DNA of 64,000 nucleotides from UBA2883 sp964017965. Lineage in GTDB: Bacteria; Cyanobacteriota; Vampirovibrionia; Gastranaerophilales; Gastranaerophilaceae. Under the pieces are notes generated by a model. That model did not search any database. It was not told the origin of the DNA and saw nothing but the letters and a program-made list of their open reading frames with translations. Position numbers and translations under genes: made by a program. The stretch lies in contig CAXHNV010000001.1 in assembly GCA_964017965.1 (NCBI GenBank), positions 186,001 to 250,000 of the forward strand, written 5' to 3'. Below are positions 43,868-52,994 of the stretch, piece after piece. How positions within the stretch are numbered: the stretch's first letter is position 1; every line of letters starts with the position of its first letter.

Positions 43868-44713
43868 ATGTTTAAGAAACTTTGCGGGAAATTCACAATA
43901 CATTCTGTTTTAATATTTGTATCGCTGTTATCGATATTCCCTTTTGTGTGGCTGCTTTCGACTTCGTTGAAGGGGGTTAATGAAAACATTTTTGCTTATC
44001 CGCCAACGATTATTCCGAGTGATTTTACGTGGCAGAACTATGTCGGGGTATGGCACCAGGTAGATTTCATCGGGTATTTTGTAAACAGTATGGTTGTTGC
44101 GGGGTTTACGGTTCTGTTGAACCTTGTTTTATCGGCTTTGGCAGCTTATCCGCTTGCAAGAATGGAATTTCAAGGTAAGAAGATTGTGTTCTTTTCTGTG
44201 CTTGCTACTATTATGATACCGTTCCAGTCTATTATGCTGCCGGTTTATTTGATAACTATCAAGCTGAATCTGATAGACAGCGTCAATAATTTTATGGGGT
44301 ATCTGGGCTTGATATTACCATTTGCGGTTAATGCGTTCGGGATATTTTTGATGCGACAGGCGTTTTTGAAGATACCGAGAGAACTTGAAGAAGCGGCTAT
44401 TATTGACGGGTGCAATGTGTTTCAGATGTTTATGCGAGTGTGTGTGCCTATGATTCGACCTTCTTTGGCGGTGCTTGCTATATTTACATTTATAGGGTCG
44501 TGGGGCGAGTTTTTGTGGCCGAGTATTGTGTTGACTAAGGACAGTATGTATACTTTACCTGTTGGGATAAACAATTTACAGGGGATGTTTTCATCTAACT
44601 GGCGGTTCATTGCAGCGGGTTCTATTTTGGCAACTATACCTATCGTTATATTCTTTTTAGCAATGCAGCGGTATTTTATCTCAGGCGAAACCGACGGCGC
44701 CGTAAAAGGTTAG
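43868..44713 (+). CDS. Carbohydrate ABC transporter permease, MalG type
   Basis: 281 residues with six membrane segments. The EAA loop (LEEAAIIDGCNVFQMFMRVC, about 175-194) is the site that docks to the ATPase, followed by VPMIRPSLAVLAIFTFIGSW. It belongs to the MalG/UgpE/LacG half of sugar importers, which normally pairs with a MalF-type permease and a binding protein, none of which is in the window. TATGAT (43851-43856) lies 11 nt before the ATG without a Shine-Dalgarno. Confidence 0.9.
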   Translation: MFKKLCGKFTIHSVLIFVSLLSIFPFVWLLSTSLKGVNENIFAYPPTIIPSDFTWQNYVGVWHQVDFIGYFVNSMVVAGFTVLLNLVLSALAAYPLARMEFQGKKIVFFSVLATIMIPFQSIMLPVYLITIKLNLIDSVNNFMGYLGLILPFAVNAFGIFLMRQAFLKIPRELEEAAIIDGCNVFQMFMRVCVPMIRPSLAVLAIFTFIGSWGEFLWPSIVLTKDSMYTLPVGINNLQGMFSSNWRFIAAGSILATIPIVIFFLAMQRYFISGETDGAVKG

Positions 44714-44727
44714 GGGTAAATATATTT

Positions 44728-44904
44728 TTAGTTGTCTACATTCTTTTCATTAACTAACTTATCACTTTTTGAAATAATTAGTTTGTTGTTTTCAATAGTG
44801 TATTTAACCATGTTAACAGTTGGATCAATTTCCAATAATTGAAGAATTGTGGAATTAATACACAAAGCCCAACCGTTACCGTTTCTCATCAATTTTCTAT
44901 CCAT
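44728..44904 (-). CDS. AbrB/MazE-like DNA-binding protein, copy 1
   Basis: A 58-residue protein: MDRKLMRNGNGWALCINSTI, then LQLLEIDPTVNMVKYTIENN and KLIISKSDKLVNEKNVDN. The order NGNGWALCI-NSTILQLLEI-DP...VKYTIENNKLIISK matches the swapped-hairpin SpoVT/AbrB/MazE fold. Such proteins are transition-state regulators or antitoxins; no toxin gene is adjacent. AGGA lies about 9 nt before the ATG. It is about 65% identical to the gene at 44992. Confidence 0.75.
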   Translation of the reverse strand: MDRKLMRNGNGWALCINSTILQLLEIDPTVNMVKYTIENNKLIISKSDKLVNEKNVDN

Positions 44905-44971
44905 AAAAATATCCTGAATTCAATGCTATAATATTCAATATAACTTACTAAAAAGGGTGTGTATAACCATA

Positions 44972-44987
44972 CTATGTATGTACATAG
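44972..44987. promoter_or_regulatory. Inverted repeat between the two AbrB-like genes
   Basis: CTATGTA-TG-TACATAG is a perfect 7-bp inverted repeat just after the stop of copy 2 and 68 nt before the ATG of copy 1. The word ACTATGTATGTA recurs at 45251-45262, 13 nt before the nuclease gene, so it may be a shared operator. Confidence 0.4.
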
Positions 44988-44991
44988 AGGA

Positions 44992-45171
44992 TTATTTCTC
45001 TTTTTTCTCGGATACTAATTTTTCACTTTTTGTAATTTTAAGAGTATCGTTTTCCATTGTATATTTTACTTTGTTGACCTTAGGGTCAACATCTAAAAAC
45101 TTGAGAATAGTAGAGTTTATACTTAATGCCCAACCATTGCCGTTTCTCATCAATTTTCTGTCATAGCTCAT
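44992..45171 (-). CDS. AbrB/MazE-like DNA-binding protein, copy 2
   Basis: A 59-residue paralogue: MSYDRKLMRNGNGWALSINS, then TILKFLDVDPKVNKVKYTME and NDTLKITKSEKLVSEKKEK. Same swapped-hairpin pattern as copy 1, starting two residues earlier. Both are tandem on the minus strand, divergent from the secreted nuclease at 45275. Autoregulation at the inverted repeats nearby is an inference. Confidence 0.75.
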   Translation of the reverse strand: MSYDRKLMRNGNGWALSINSTILKFLDVDPKVNKVKYTMENDTLKITKSEKLVSEKKEK

Positions 45172-45274
45172 ATTTACATCTCATATTACATTGTACTTGA
45201 CAATATAATACTTTTTGTATACGTTAAAATCTAATCTGACAATGTATATTACTATGTATGTATAGGAGCATATT

Positions 45275-45703
45275 ATGAAAAAGATTATTTTGTTACTGTT
45301 TATGGTTTTAGGGTTGGCAGTGTATGCTGCAGAAAGGGTGCAGGTCACGCTTAGTCGGGTCTATGACGGCGATACAATAGAAGTTATAAATGAGATCGGA
45401 GCAAAGGAAAACATCCGTCTAATCGGTATCGACTGTTTTGAAACTAAAGAAATCCACAGAGCTTACACTCAAGCCTACAAAAACAAAATGACAATCGAAG
45501 AAGTAACCGCAAAAGGAATCCAACAAAAGAAAGCTCTTATTAAACTGTTTGAAACCAACAATAAAAAACATTTATACCTACTAAGACAAGGTAAAGACGC
45601 TTACGGAAGAACACTGGGAACTATCTACTTAGGCAACCTCAACATCAACAAATACATGCTTGAATCAGGCAACGCTCTTGAATATATTTATATCAAACAT
45701 TAA
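45275..45703 (+). CDS. Secreted staphylococcal-nuclease-like protein
   Basis: 142 residues. MKKIILLLFMVLGLAVYA is a signal peptide. The SNase (thermonuclease) fold is seen in RVYDGDTIEVI, IRLIGIDCFETKE (with catalytic Arg and Glu) and KDAYGRTLGTIYLG (second catalytic Arg). It should hydrolyse DNA or RNA in the periplasm or outside, giving nucleotides for scavenging. Shine-Dalgarno AGGAG 7 nt before the ATG. A promoter region with ACTATGTATGTA lies between it and the divergent AbrB-like pair. Confidence 0.92.
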   Translation: MKKIILLLFMVLGLAVYAAERVQVTLSRVYDGDTIEVINEIGAKENIRLIGIDCFETKEIHRAYTQAYKNKMTIEEVTAKGIQQKKALIKLFETNNKKHLYLLRQGKDAYGRTLGTIYLGNLNINKYMLESGNALEYIYIKH

Positions 45704-45715
45704 AAAAGAACCCTC

Positions 45716-45744
45716 TTGACTATCATGTGTCGGGGTTATAAAAT
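45716..45744 (+). promoter_or_regulatory. Leaderless-type promoter of folK
   Basis: TTGACT (45716-45721), 17-bp spacer, TAAAAT (45739-45744), then exactly 6 nt to the ATG at 45751. Transcription would start at or next to the A of the start codon; no Shine-Dalgarno is present. Confidence 0.65.
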
Positions 45745-45750
45745 TAGTTT

Positions 45751-46263
45751 ATGGCTTTAGTTTATTTAGGTTTAGGTTCGAATATAGGTGACCGCGTCGG
45801 CTACATCCAGCAGGCGACAAGTCTGTTGAGCGGTGACGATAACATAAAAATCGTCAGCACTTCATCGTTCTACGAAACAGAACCATGGCACTTCAACTCT
45901 GAAAACTGGTTCGTAAACGCTGTTATAGCTATCTCAACACCGTTATACCCTTACCAATTGTTAAAAGTTTGCCAACGGGTAGAAGCGCAGTTGGGAAGAG
46001 TGCGAACCTCTAACAACTACGAAGACAGAACAATCGATATCGATATCCTCTTCTACGATGACAAAATCGTAAACGAAGAAACCGAAGGTCAAAAACTAAT
46101 CATCCCGCACGAAAGAATCCACCAGAGAGCGTTCATGCTCGTTCCGATGCTCGAAATAGCACCGGAATTCGTTCACCCCGTGCTTAAAAAATCAATAACA
46201 GATATCTACGACGAAATAGATGATCCTGAAACGGTTTGTTTGTATGGCACAAGACTCATCTAA
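45751..46263 (+). CDS. folK: 2-amino-4-hydroxy-6-hydroxymethyldihydropteridine pyrophosphokinase
   Basis: 170 residues. It pyrophosphorylates 6-hydroxymethyl-dihydropterin in folate synthesis. YLGLGSNIGDRVGYI, TEPWHFNSENWFVNAVI, RTSNNYEDRTIDIDILFYDD and IPHERIHQRAFMLVPMLEI are the HPPK signature blocks, with the two Mg-binding Asp residues in DIDIL. The downstream flavoprotein gene overlaps its end by 20-44 nt. Confidence 0.96.
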   Translation: MALVYLGLGSNIGDRVGYIQQATSLLSGDDNIKIVSTSSFYETEPWHFNSENWFVNAVIAISTPLYPYQLLKVCQRVEAQLGRVRTSNNYEDRTIDIDILFYDDKIVNEETEGQKLIIPHERIHQRAFMLVPMLEIAPEFVHPVLKKSITDIYDEIDDPETVCLYGTRLI

Positions 46264-47419
46264 TGTAGATTTAAACATAGGTATAATCGGCGGCGGGGCT
46301 TCCGGTTGTGCCTGCGCATATTTCATAAACCGGCAAAACCCCGCCGCCCGAATCTCAATAATAGATTACGGAAGCTTCCTGCGCACAATCCTGCCAACCG
46401 GAGGCGGACGCTGTAACCTAGCACACTGTGAGTTCGATTTCAAAGAGCTCGCCAAAAACTATCCGCGCGGTGAAAAGTTCCTCTATTCCGTATTCTCAAG
46501 GTTCTCAACCGCCGACACCCTCGAGATGTTCGAAAACCTCGGCATAAAAACCTACACCCAGGACGATATGCGAATCTTCCCCGAATCAAACTCCGCAAAA
46601 GAAGTCCAAACAAAGCTTTTAGACCACCTCAAAGATGTAAAGTTCATCAAAGAAAAAGCACTGCGCATAGAACCCGAAGAATCAGGGTTCAAGGTCGTAA
46701 CGGATATGAACAGTTACCGATTCGACAAGCTCGTCTATGCAACCGGCGGCTATAATTCATCGGGTGGTTATGAGATGATAAAACGGCTCGGAATAACAAT
46801 CGTAGAGCCAAAACCGGCGCTCGTTGCTCTCGAAACCCGACAAAACTTCTCACAACAAATGGGGGTCGTATTAAAAGATGTCCACAACCGTGAAACAGGG
46901 CTCACCGGCGATATATTATTCACTCATTTTGGGCTCTCAGGTCCGCTCATCTACAAAATATCGTCACTGAAAGCCTACGAAAAACACCCGTACGAGCTGA
47001 GTTTCAACCTCTACCCGCACGAGTTGAACCTGCAGGAAACCTTCAACACCAACCCGCACAAACAGATTAAAAACATTCTGTCAGAACTCTTCCCGCAGAA
47101 AGTCGCCGACCTGCTCCTAAAAACAGCAAACATAGATTCAGAAACCAAATGTCACAGAATCGACGGCAAGACCCGCGACAAGCTGTATGAAACCATTACA
47201 GATTTTCGTATAACCGTTAAAGGCGTCAAAAAAGACGGCGAAACCGTAACAGCAGGCGGGGTTGACCTTAACCAAATCAATCCGAAAACCCTTGAATCAA
47301 AACAGGTTCCAAACCTCTATTTTTGCGGTGAAGTGATGAACATAGACGGGTTTTGCGGCGGGTTTAACCTGCAAAACTGCTGGTCAACAGCATACATAGC
47401 CGCCCAAAACTTTAAGTAA
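46220..47419 (+). CDS. BaiN/HI0933-family flavoprotein
   Basis: Up to 399 residues. IGIIGGGASGCACAYFINRQ is the FAD-binding motif; TGGGRCNLAH, VYATGGYNSSGGYEMIKRLG and the C-terminal LYFCGEVMNIDGFCGGFNLQ (with the typical NLQxCWSTGY-like QNCWSTAYIAA) are the family blocks. Members are NAD(P)/FAD oxidoreductases including bile-acid BaiN; most have unknown substrates. Start uncertain: ATG at 46220 or 46244 (MAQDSSNVDL), neither with a good Shine-Dalgarno; both lie inside folK in another frame. Confidence 0.88.
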   Translation: MILKRFVCMAQDSSNVDLNIGIIGGGASGCACAYFINRQNPAARISIIDYGSFLRTILPTGGGRCNLAHCEFDFKELAKNYPRGEKFLYSVFSRFSTADTLEMFENLGIKTYTQDDMRIFPESNSAKEVQTKLLDHLKDVKFIKEKALRIEPEESGFKVVTDMNSYRFDKLVYATGGYNSSGGYEMIKRLGITIVEPKPALVALETRQNFSQQMGVVLKDVHNRETGLTGDILFTHFGLSGPLIYKISSLKAYEKHPYELSFNLYPHELNLQETFNTNPHKQIKNILSELFPQKVADLLLKTANIDSETKCHRIDGKTRDKLYETITDFRITVKGVKKDGETVTAGGVDLNQINPKTLESKQVPNLYFCGEVMNIDGFCGGFNLQNCWSTAYIAAQNFK

Positions 47420-47498
47420 TTTCTCATCTTTTAGAATTATTGAACACCGTCGCGTAATATGTCATAATGGGAGTGATAAGAATAGTTAGGAAGAATAT

Positions 47499-49799
47499 AT
47501 GTACGAATTCCCATTTGAGTTAGACGATTTTCAAAAAGAGGCATGCAACTGTATATCAAACGGCGAAAGCGTTGTAGTCTGTGCGCCGACAGGCGCGGGC
47601 AAAACAGTAATCGCACAGCACGCTATCCATTGCGCGATAGAAAACGGCGAGCGAATATTTTACACAACCCCTTTGAAAGCCTTATCTAACCAGAAATTCA
47701 ACGATTTTTCACAAAAATACGGCGCTGACAGAGTAGGGCTTCTGACAGGTGATTCCTCATTCAACCGCAACGCACAGATTGTGGTTATGACAACAGAGGT
47801 GTTCAGAAACATGCTCTACTGTACCAATTTTGGTTCAATCAGCGACAATATGCAAAAGGTTAAATACGTTGTGCTCGATGAAGTTCATTATATGAACGAC
47901 GAGCAGCGCGGAACCGTTTGGGAAGAGAGTATAATCTATTGTCCGACAAACGTTCAGATTATTGCGCTGTCCGCAACAGTTGCAAACGCTGACAAGCTGA
48001 CAGACTGGATAAACACCGTTCATTCAAAGACAAAACTAATCGACACGGATTTTCGACCGGTGCCTTTGAGATACTACTATTTTGACAGCTCACAGCCAAA
48101 CACAATCCTGCCGTTATTATCACCGGGCGGGTTGTTGAACAAAAAAATCAGACCGGAAAAACGTGATTTCAAACGCGGACCGAGAGGTAAGGCACAGCAA
48201 AAATCACACGTAAAAGATGTTGTCCGTAACCTTCACGAAAAAGATATGTTACCTGCGATTTATTTCACATTCTCACGTAAAAAATGCGACGAACAAATGG
48301 AAAAATGCGTTTCATTAGACCTCGTAACAAAAGAAGAGCGTGAACAGATAAGACAAATTATCGACGAATACATCGCAGAGAACCCTTATTTATACAAAAA
48401 CAAACACATCGAATACCTGTTACAAGGTGTTGCTTCGCACCACGCGGGGCTTTTACCGAGTTGGAAGGTGCTTGTTGAAAAGCTGTTCCAAAAAGGGCTT
48501 ATAAAAGTAGTATTTGCAACCGAGACCCTCGCAGCAGGGATAAACATGCCTGCTCGCTCGACTGTAATCAGCTCTATCAGTAAACGAACAGACGAAGGAC
48601 ACAGGATACTGACGGCAAACGAATTTTTGCAGATGTCAGGTCGTGCGGGACGTCGCGGTATGGACGAAGTCGGGTACGTAACTATTGTCGGAACACCGTT
48701 CCAGAGCCCTCAGGATGTTGCTGACCTTGTTTTGAGTAAATCCAACCCGCTGGAAAGCAGGTTCTCACCAAGCTATTCAATGGTTCTCAATCTGTTGCAA
48801 AGGTTCAGCGTTGAAGAAGCAAAAGAGCTTATCTTGAAGAGTTTCGGGTATTTTTCATCAAATTCAAGACTCGCAGGACTTCTGGCTCAGAAAGAAAACA
48901 ACGACGAAAAACTCAAAGAATCGCAGCACTTTAACTGCTGGTGTAAGCTAACAAACGACGATTTGCGGAACTATAACAAGGCAAAAGATATTTATGTTCA
49001 GAACCGTAAAATCGCGAAGACAATAAGAAAACAGGAACGCGCAAAAAACAGACCATTAACAGAAGAAGCGTTGAATTTTGAAAAGTTTGTAAAAGAGAAG
49101 CTAAACGAAATGCACTCTTACAAATGCGATACCTGCAAAATTTATAAAAAGCACATGAAGGCTATGGATTTGTGCGAGCGATATGAAAAACGCGCCGAAC
49201 AGTTGGAAAAAGAGATTTCTATCCAACGCGATATTTTTTGGAACAAGTTCTTGTCTCACAGAGCTGTATTAGAGCAGTTCGAGTACTTAAAAGACGATTA
49301 CCCTACTGAAAAAGGCAAGACCGCTTCTCAAATTCGTTCCGAAAACGAACTTTTCTTAGCAGAGATAATCTTCTCAAACGTGCTTGAGGGCTTGACCCCT
49401 GCAGAATTAGCCTCAGTTGTTTGCGCAGTTACGACAGAAGATATGAGAGCAGAGATGTATTCTCATCTGCCGTTATCGACCAAAGTTCGCAAGACCCTCA
49501 ACAAGATTAAAGACATCAAACGCAGGGTTGACAGGGTTCAGACAGAACACAACGTCGATGACTGTATGTATATGAACTCGTTCTACTCAGTACTCATCGA
49601 GATGTGGGTTAACGGCGCCGAGTGGGACGACGTTATGAACGAAGTCGAACAGGGTGAAGGCGATGTCGTAAGATGTTTCAAACGCGTAGTTGATGTCCTG
49701 AGACAGTTCACAACAATAGACAACGTACCTGAGAGTCTTGTTTTCACGGCAAGAGAAGCTATTGAAGCAATCCAAAGAGAACCGATAGATATCGACTAA
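47499..49799 (+). CDS. Ski2/Mtr4-like DExH RNA helicase
   Basis: 766 residues. Walker A APTGAGKT, DEVH box VVLDEVHYMND, SAT motif ALSATVAN, motif IV region ATETLAAGINMPARSTVI and motif VI QMSGRAGRRGMD define an SF2 Ski2-type helicase. A long coiled segment and a Cys pair (CDTCKIYKKHMKAMDLCE, about 545-562) precede a shortened C-terminal DSHCT-like helical domain. Relatives occur in cyanobacteria and Actinobacteria and act on RNA; the precise role here is unknown. AGGAAG lies 6 nt before the ATG. Converges with the fusion-protein gene. Confidence 0.92.
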   Translation: MYEFPFELDDFQKEACNCISNGESVVVCAPTGAGKTVIAQHAIHCAIENGERIFYTTPLKALSNQKFNDFSQKYGADRVGLLTGDSSFNRNAQIVVMTTEVFRNMLYCTNFGSISDNMQKVKYVVLDEVHYMNDEQRGTVWEESIIYCPTNVQIIALSATVANADKLTDWINTVHSKTKLIDTDFRPVPLRYYYFDSSQPNTILPLLSPGGLLNKKIRPEKRDFKRGPRGKAQQKSHVKDVVRNLHEKDMLPAIYFTFSRKKCDEQMEKCVSLDLVTKEEREQIRQIIDEYIAENPYLYKNKHIEYLLQGVASHHAGLLPSWKVLVEKLFQKGLIKVVFATETLAAGINMPARSTVISSISKRTDEGHRILTANEFLQMSGRAGRRGMDEVGYVTIVGTPFQSPQDVADLVLSKSNPLESRFSPSYSMVLNLLQRFSVEEAKELILKSFGYFSSNSRLAGLLAQKENNDEKLKESQHFNCWCKLTNDDLRNYNKAKDIYVQNRKIAKTIRKQERAKNRPLTEEALNFEKFVKEKLNEMHSYKCDTCKIYKKHMKAMDLCERYEKRAEQLEKEISIQRDIFWNKFLSHRAVLEQFEYLKDDYPTEKGKTASQIRSENELFLAEIIFSNVLEGLTPAELASVVCAVTTEDMRAEMYSHLPLSTKVRKTLNKIKDIKRRVDRVQTEHNVDDCMYMNSFYSVLIEMWVNGAEWDDVMNEVEQGEGDVVRCFKRVVDVLRQFTTIDNVPESLVFTAREAIEAIQREPIDID

Positions 49800-50848
49800 G
49801 ATACTTTTATACTCTCATCAAGGTACTTAATCAACGGATAGATAAAGAACTCGATTATACGACGTTTACCTATCTTAATCTCGTTTGTCGTAGTCATACC
49901 GAACTTCATTGACTGTTCCTTACCCTCAACCATAAGCGTAGTATTGTTAGGTTTGATATAGACCTCGTAAATCGGTCCCAATCGCTCGTCTTCAACACTG
50001 TTAGGCGAAACAACAGTCACAACACCGTCTAAGATACCGTATTTTTGGAAGTTGTAAGTATCGATTTTAACAGAAACAGGCATACCGGATTCAACAAACC
50101 CTGCGTCCTGATTCATAACCTTCGCCTTAATCATCAATTCAGCGTTTTTAGGCACAACCGTCATCAACGCCTGCGCCGGCGTAACAACCCCGCCTATAGT
50201 ATGCACGAGGATTCTGTTCACATAACAGTCCATTGGTGCTTTTATAATCTGTTTTTGTTTCTCTATCTGGATACGTTTGTTACGAACCTCAGCAAGCGAC
50301 GCGCCGAGACTGTTAATCTCGTGTGACAGTTCGGTTGTCTCACGCACCGCGTCGCTATATCGTTGTTGCGGGATAATATCTCTTACGCCGGAGAGTCGGT
50401 TTCTGTTATCGGTTGCAAGTCTGAGCTTTGCACGGCTTGAAGCTATCTGCTCAGAAATTCGTCTTTCTTCTTCTCTTAGGTTATTAAGCTCCAATTCCGG
50501 TTCATATTCAGCAGGTGCAACGATTGCAACTACATCGCCTTTGTGTACAAACTGACCTTCTTTGACAGGTAACTCGTAAACAACACCCTTTTCTAACGAC
50601 TGGATAATCTTTTCTTCGCCCGCAGGGATAACCATACCGCTTGCGGTTATCACAATATCGACCTTGCTGAAATACATCCACAGCCCCGCAATAAGCATAA
50701 ACACCATAATGAACCAAAAAATAGCATTACCTAACGGGTTCAAAGGTCTGTCTTCAATCTCTGTCAAAAGCGGCGAAAACTCGTGAAAATCGTCTTCCTT
50801 CGCCAGTATAATTTCTTTTATCTTAACAAGTTTTTCTTTAATCTTCAT
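49796..50848 (-). CDS. HlyD-type membrane fusion protein of a type I secretion system
   Basis: 350 residues. Cytoplasmic N-terminus, one membrane helix (GNAIFWFIMVFMLIAGLWMY), then the barrel/lipoyl segment GMVIPAGEEKIIQSLEKGVV and FVHKGDVVAIVAPAEY, a helical hairpin (about 115-195) and the returning strands KQIIKAPMDCYVNRILVHTI. It bridges the inner-membrane ABC exporter to TolC. The hairpin is short compared with E. coli HlyD (478 residues). Last gene of the tolC-ABC-MFP operon; 12 nt after the ABC gene. Confidence 0.93.
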   Translation of the reverse strand: MKIKEKLVKIKEIILAKEDDFHEFSPLLTEIEDRPLNPLGNAIFWFIMVFMLIAGLWMYFSKVDIVITASGMVIPAGEEKIIQSLEKGVVYELPVKEGQFVHKGDVVAIVAPAEYEPELELNNLREEERRISEQIASSRAKLRLATDNRNRLSGVRDIIPQQRYSDAVRETTELSHEINSLGASLAEVRNKRIQIEKQKQIIKAPMDCYVNRILVHTIGGVVTPAQALMTVVPKNAELMIKAKVMNQDAGFVESGMPVSVKIDTYNFQKYGILDGVVTVVSPNSVEDERLGPIYEVYIKPNNTTLMVEGKEQSMKFGMTTTNEIKIGKRRIIEFFIYPLIKYLDESIKVS

Positions 50849-50860
50849 ATCTTACCTCTG

Positions 50861-52984
50861 TTATGATTGAGCCTGATACAACTTTTGGTAGTATCCGCCG
50901 TTTTTAATAAGTTCGTCGTGGGTTCCAATCTCGACAATCCTGCCGTTATCAAAACACACGATAGTATCACAGTCTTTGATAGTAGAAAGCCTGTGGGCGA
51001 TGATGATAGTTGTTCTGCCTTCTGATATCATCGCCATATTATCTCTGATAATCTTTTCTGATTCATAATCGAGAGCAGAAGTCGCCTCGTCAAATATAAG
51101 GATTCGAGGGTTTGAAATCAGCGCTCTTGCAATAGCGATACGTTGCTTTTGACCGCCCGACAAGCTTGAACCACGCTCACCAACCTCGGTATCGTAACCC
51201 TTAGGAAGCTTTGAGATAAACTCGTGCGCTCCCGCAATCTTTGCGACCTGAACGATACCTTCCATTGACATATTAGGGCGCGGGAGCGCTATATTCTCTC
51301 TTATCGTACCGGAGAAAAGATAGTTCTCCTGCAGAACAATCCCGATATTTGTTCTGAGCCAGACAGGGTTGATGTTCCGAATATCGATACCGTCAATATA
51401 AATAGTACCCTCGGTTGTATAATACATCCTTTGGATAAGCTTAGTAAGCGTAGATTTACCGCTGCCGCTTCTGCCGACAAACCCGACTTTTGAACCCGCT
51501 TTAATATGCAAGTTAACGTCATTTAATACGTTCGGTGATTCGATATTGTATCTAAACGATAGGTTCTCGAGCTTTATATCGCCCTGAACATTACTCAGGG
51601 TAATCGCTGTTTTTGACTGCATTTCAACAGGGCTGTTCAGAATATCGCCGATTCTGTCAACTGCAAGCAGGGTTTGCTGGAACTCGTTCCATAACCCAAC
51701 AAGTCTGAGCATTGGCGCACTGAACTGACCGGAGAACATCTGGAACGCAATCAACTGACCGATTGTAAGCTTGTTTTCGATAACGAGCATTACACCAATA
51801 TATAGAATCGCAATCGTCATAGCTTTTTGTAAGAACCCGCAGATTGAGCCTGTAAAGTTCCCCATAATCGCAAGGTTGAAGCTCGATTTAATATATTTTG
51901 CAAGCTTGTTCTCCCATTTTTTAATCATAGAGCCTTCGATTGCAAGCGCTTTAACTGTTTGAACACCTGTTACAGCCTCAACAAGATACGAGTTTGAATG
52001 CGCACCCATTTGAAACTTTTCTTCCAACCTTGCACGAAGCTCCGGTGTTATTAAAAGATAGATTACAGCGATAATCGCTAAGAATCCTAACGAAACAAAC
52101 GTAAGTTTCACGCTGTAAAGAAGCATTATCCCGACAAACACAAGCGAGAAGAACGAATCGATTACAACCGATACAGATTTGTTCGTAATGAATTCGCGGA
52201 TACTGTCTAACTCTCGAACACGCGCGATAATGTTACCGACCTGACGTTTTTCAAAATACACGTAATACAGTTGGAACAGGTGCTTAAACAGTTTTGAACC
52301 GAGTTTCGCGTCAATCTTGTTCGTTGTATGGATAAAGATATAATTTCTTGAAAGGTTCAAGAGCAGCTCAAAAACCGCAACCACAATGAACGCTATCGCA
52401 AGCACATCAAGGGTAGCGATTGTTCTGTGAACAAGAACCTTATCCAAAATAACCTGTGTAAATAACGGGGTCACAAGCCCGAAAAGCTGAACAACAAACG
52501 AGCCCAACAGCACCTGTGCAATAATTTTTTTGTATTTAAAAATCTCGTTAAAGAACCATTTGAACCCGAACTTCACATCATCATCAAGCATTTTATGAGC
52601 CATAACAAGAACATAGTCTTCAATCTGCTCCTGCAGCTCATCATAAGTGTGAGCTTCAGGGTGTTTTGCAAGCGGTCTTATTGTAAGCACCTTGTTTTCA
52701 TCCGGTTTAACAGCGAGCAAAACTGAATACGTATCGTCTTTCAAACGTATAATTGCAGGCATAGGGTATTTTTCAGACAAATCCTTAAGCGCAATATTTT
52801 TCTTTTTAACCTTAAACCCTTTGCTTTTAGCGATACGCATAATCTCTTCGGGCGTAGTATCTGCGGTTTCAATCCCGAACTCACGCACCACCGCCCGCAT
52901 ATCAATATCGAGTTTGTTCATGCGGGCGACTATCTCGAGAGAGATTAAGCCGGCATTCACGTTTGTATAATCAATTTCTGTCAT
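50861..52984 (-). CDS. Type I secretion ABC exporter with an inactive C39-like domain
   Basis: 707 residues in HlyB order: an N-terminal C39-peptidase-like domain (about 1-125), six membrane helices (about 155-430), and a nucleotide-binding domain with Walker A GFVGRSGSGKST, signature SLSGGQKQR and Walker B ILIFDEATSALD. In the C39-like domain the position of the catalytic Cys reads NAGLISLEIVARMNK and the expected His is replaced (TYSVLLAVK), so it is a non-cleaving docking domain, typical of exporters of RTX proteins with C-terminal signals. This fits the divergent RTX-like gene. Confidence 0.95.
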   Translation of the reverse strand: MTEIDYTNVNAGLISLEIVARMNKLDIDMRAVVREFGIETADTTPEEIMRIAKSKGFKVKKKNIALKDLSEKYPMPAIIRLKDDTYSVLLAVKPDENKVLTIRPLAKHPEAHTYDELQEQIEDYVLVMAHKMLDDDVKFGFKWFFNEIFKYKKIIAQVLLGSFVVQLFGLVTPLFTQVILDKVLVHRTIATLDVLAIAFIVVAVFELLLNLSRNYIFIHTTNKIDAKLGSKLFKHLFQLYYVYFEKRQVGNIIARVRELDSIREFITNKSVSVVIDSFFSLVFVGIMLLYSVKLTFVSLGFLAIIAVIYLLITPELRARLEEKFQMGAHSNSYLVEAVTGVQTVKALAIEGSMIKKWENKLAKYIKSSFNLAIMGNFTGSICGFLQKAMTIAILYIGVMLVIENKLTIGQLIAFQMFSGQFSAPMLRLVGLWNEFQQTLLAVDRIGDILNSPVEMQSKTAITLSNVQGDIKLENLSFRYNIESPNVLNDVNLHIKAGSKVGFVGRSGSGKSTLTKLIQRMYYTTEGTIYIDGIDIRNINPVWLRTNIGIVLQENYLFSGTIRENIALPRPNMSMEGIVQVAKIAGAHEFISKLPKGYDTEVGERGSSLSGGQKQRIAIARALISNPRILIFDEATSALDYESEKIIRDNMAMISEGRTTIIIAHRLSTIKDCDTIVCFDNGRIVEIGTHDELIKNGGYYQKLYQAQS

Positions 52985-52994
52985 AATTCTTTCC

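Noticed and set aside
44728..45171. Toxin-antitoxin module
   Set aside because: Both small genes look AbrB/MazE-like, and no toxin-like ORF (MazF, PIN, RelE) lies beside them; the nuclease has a signal peptide.
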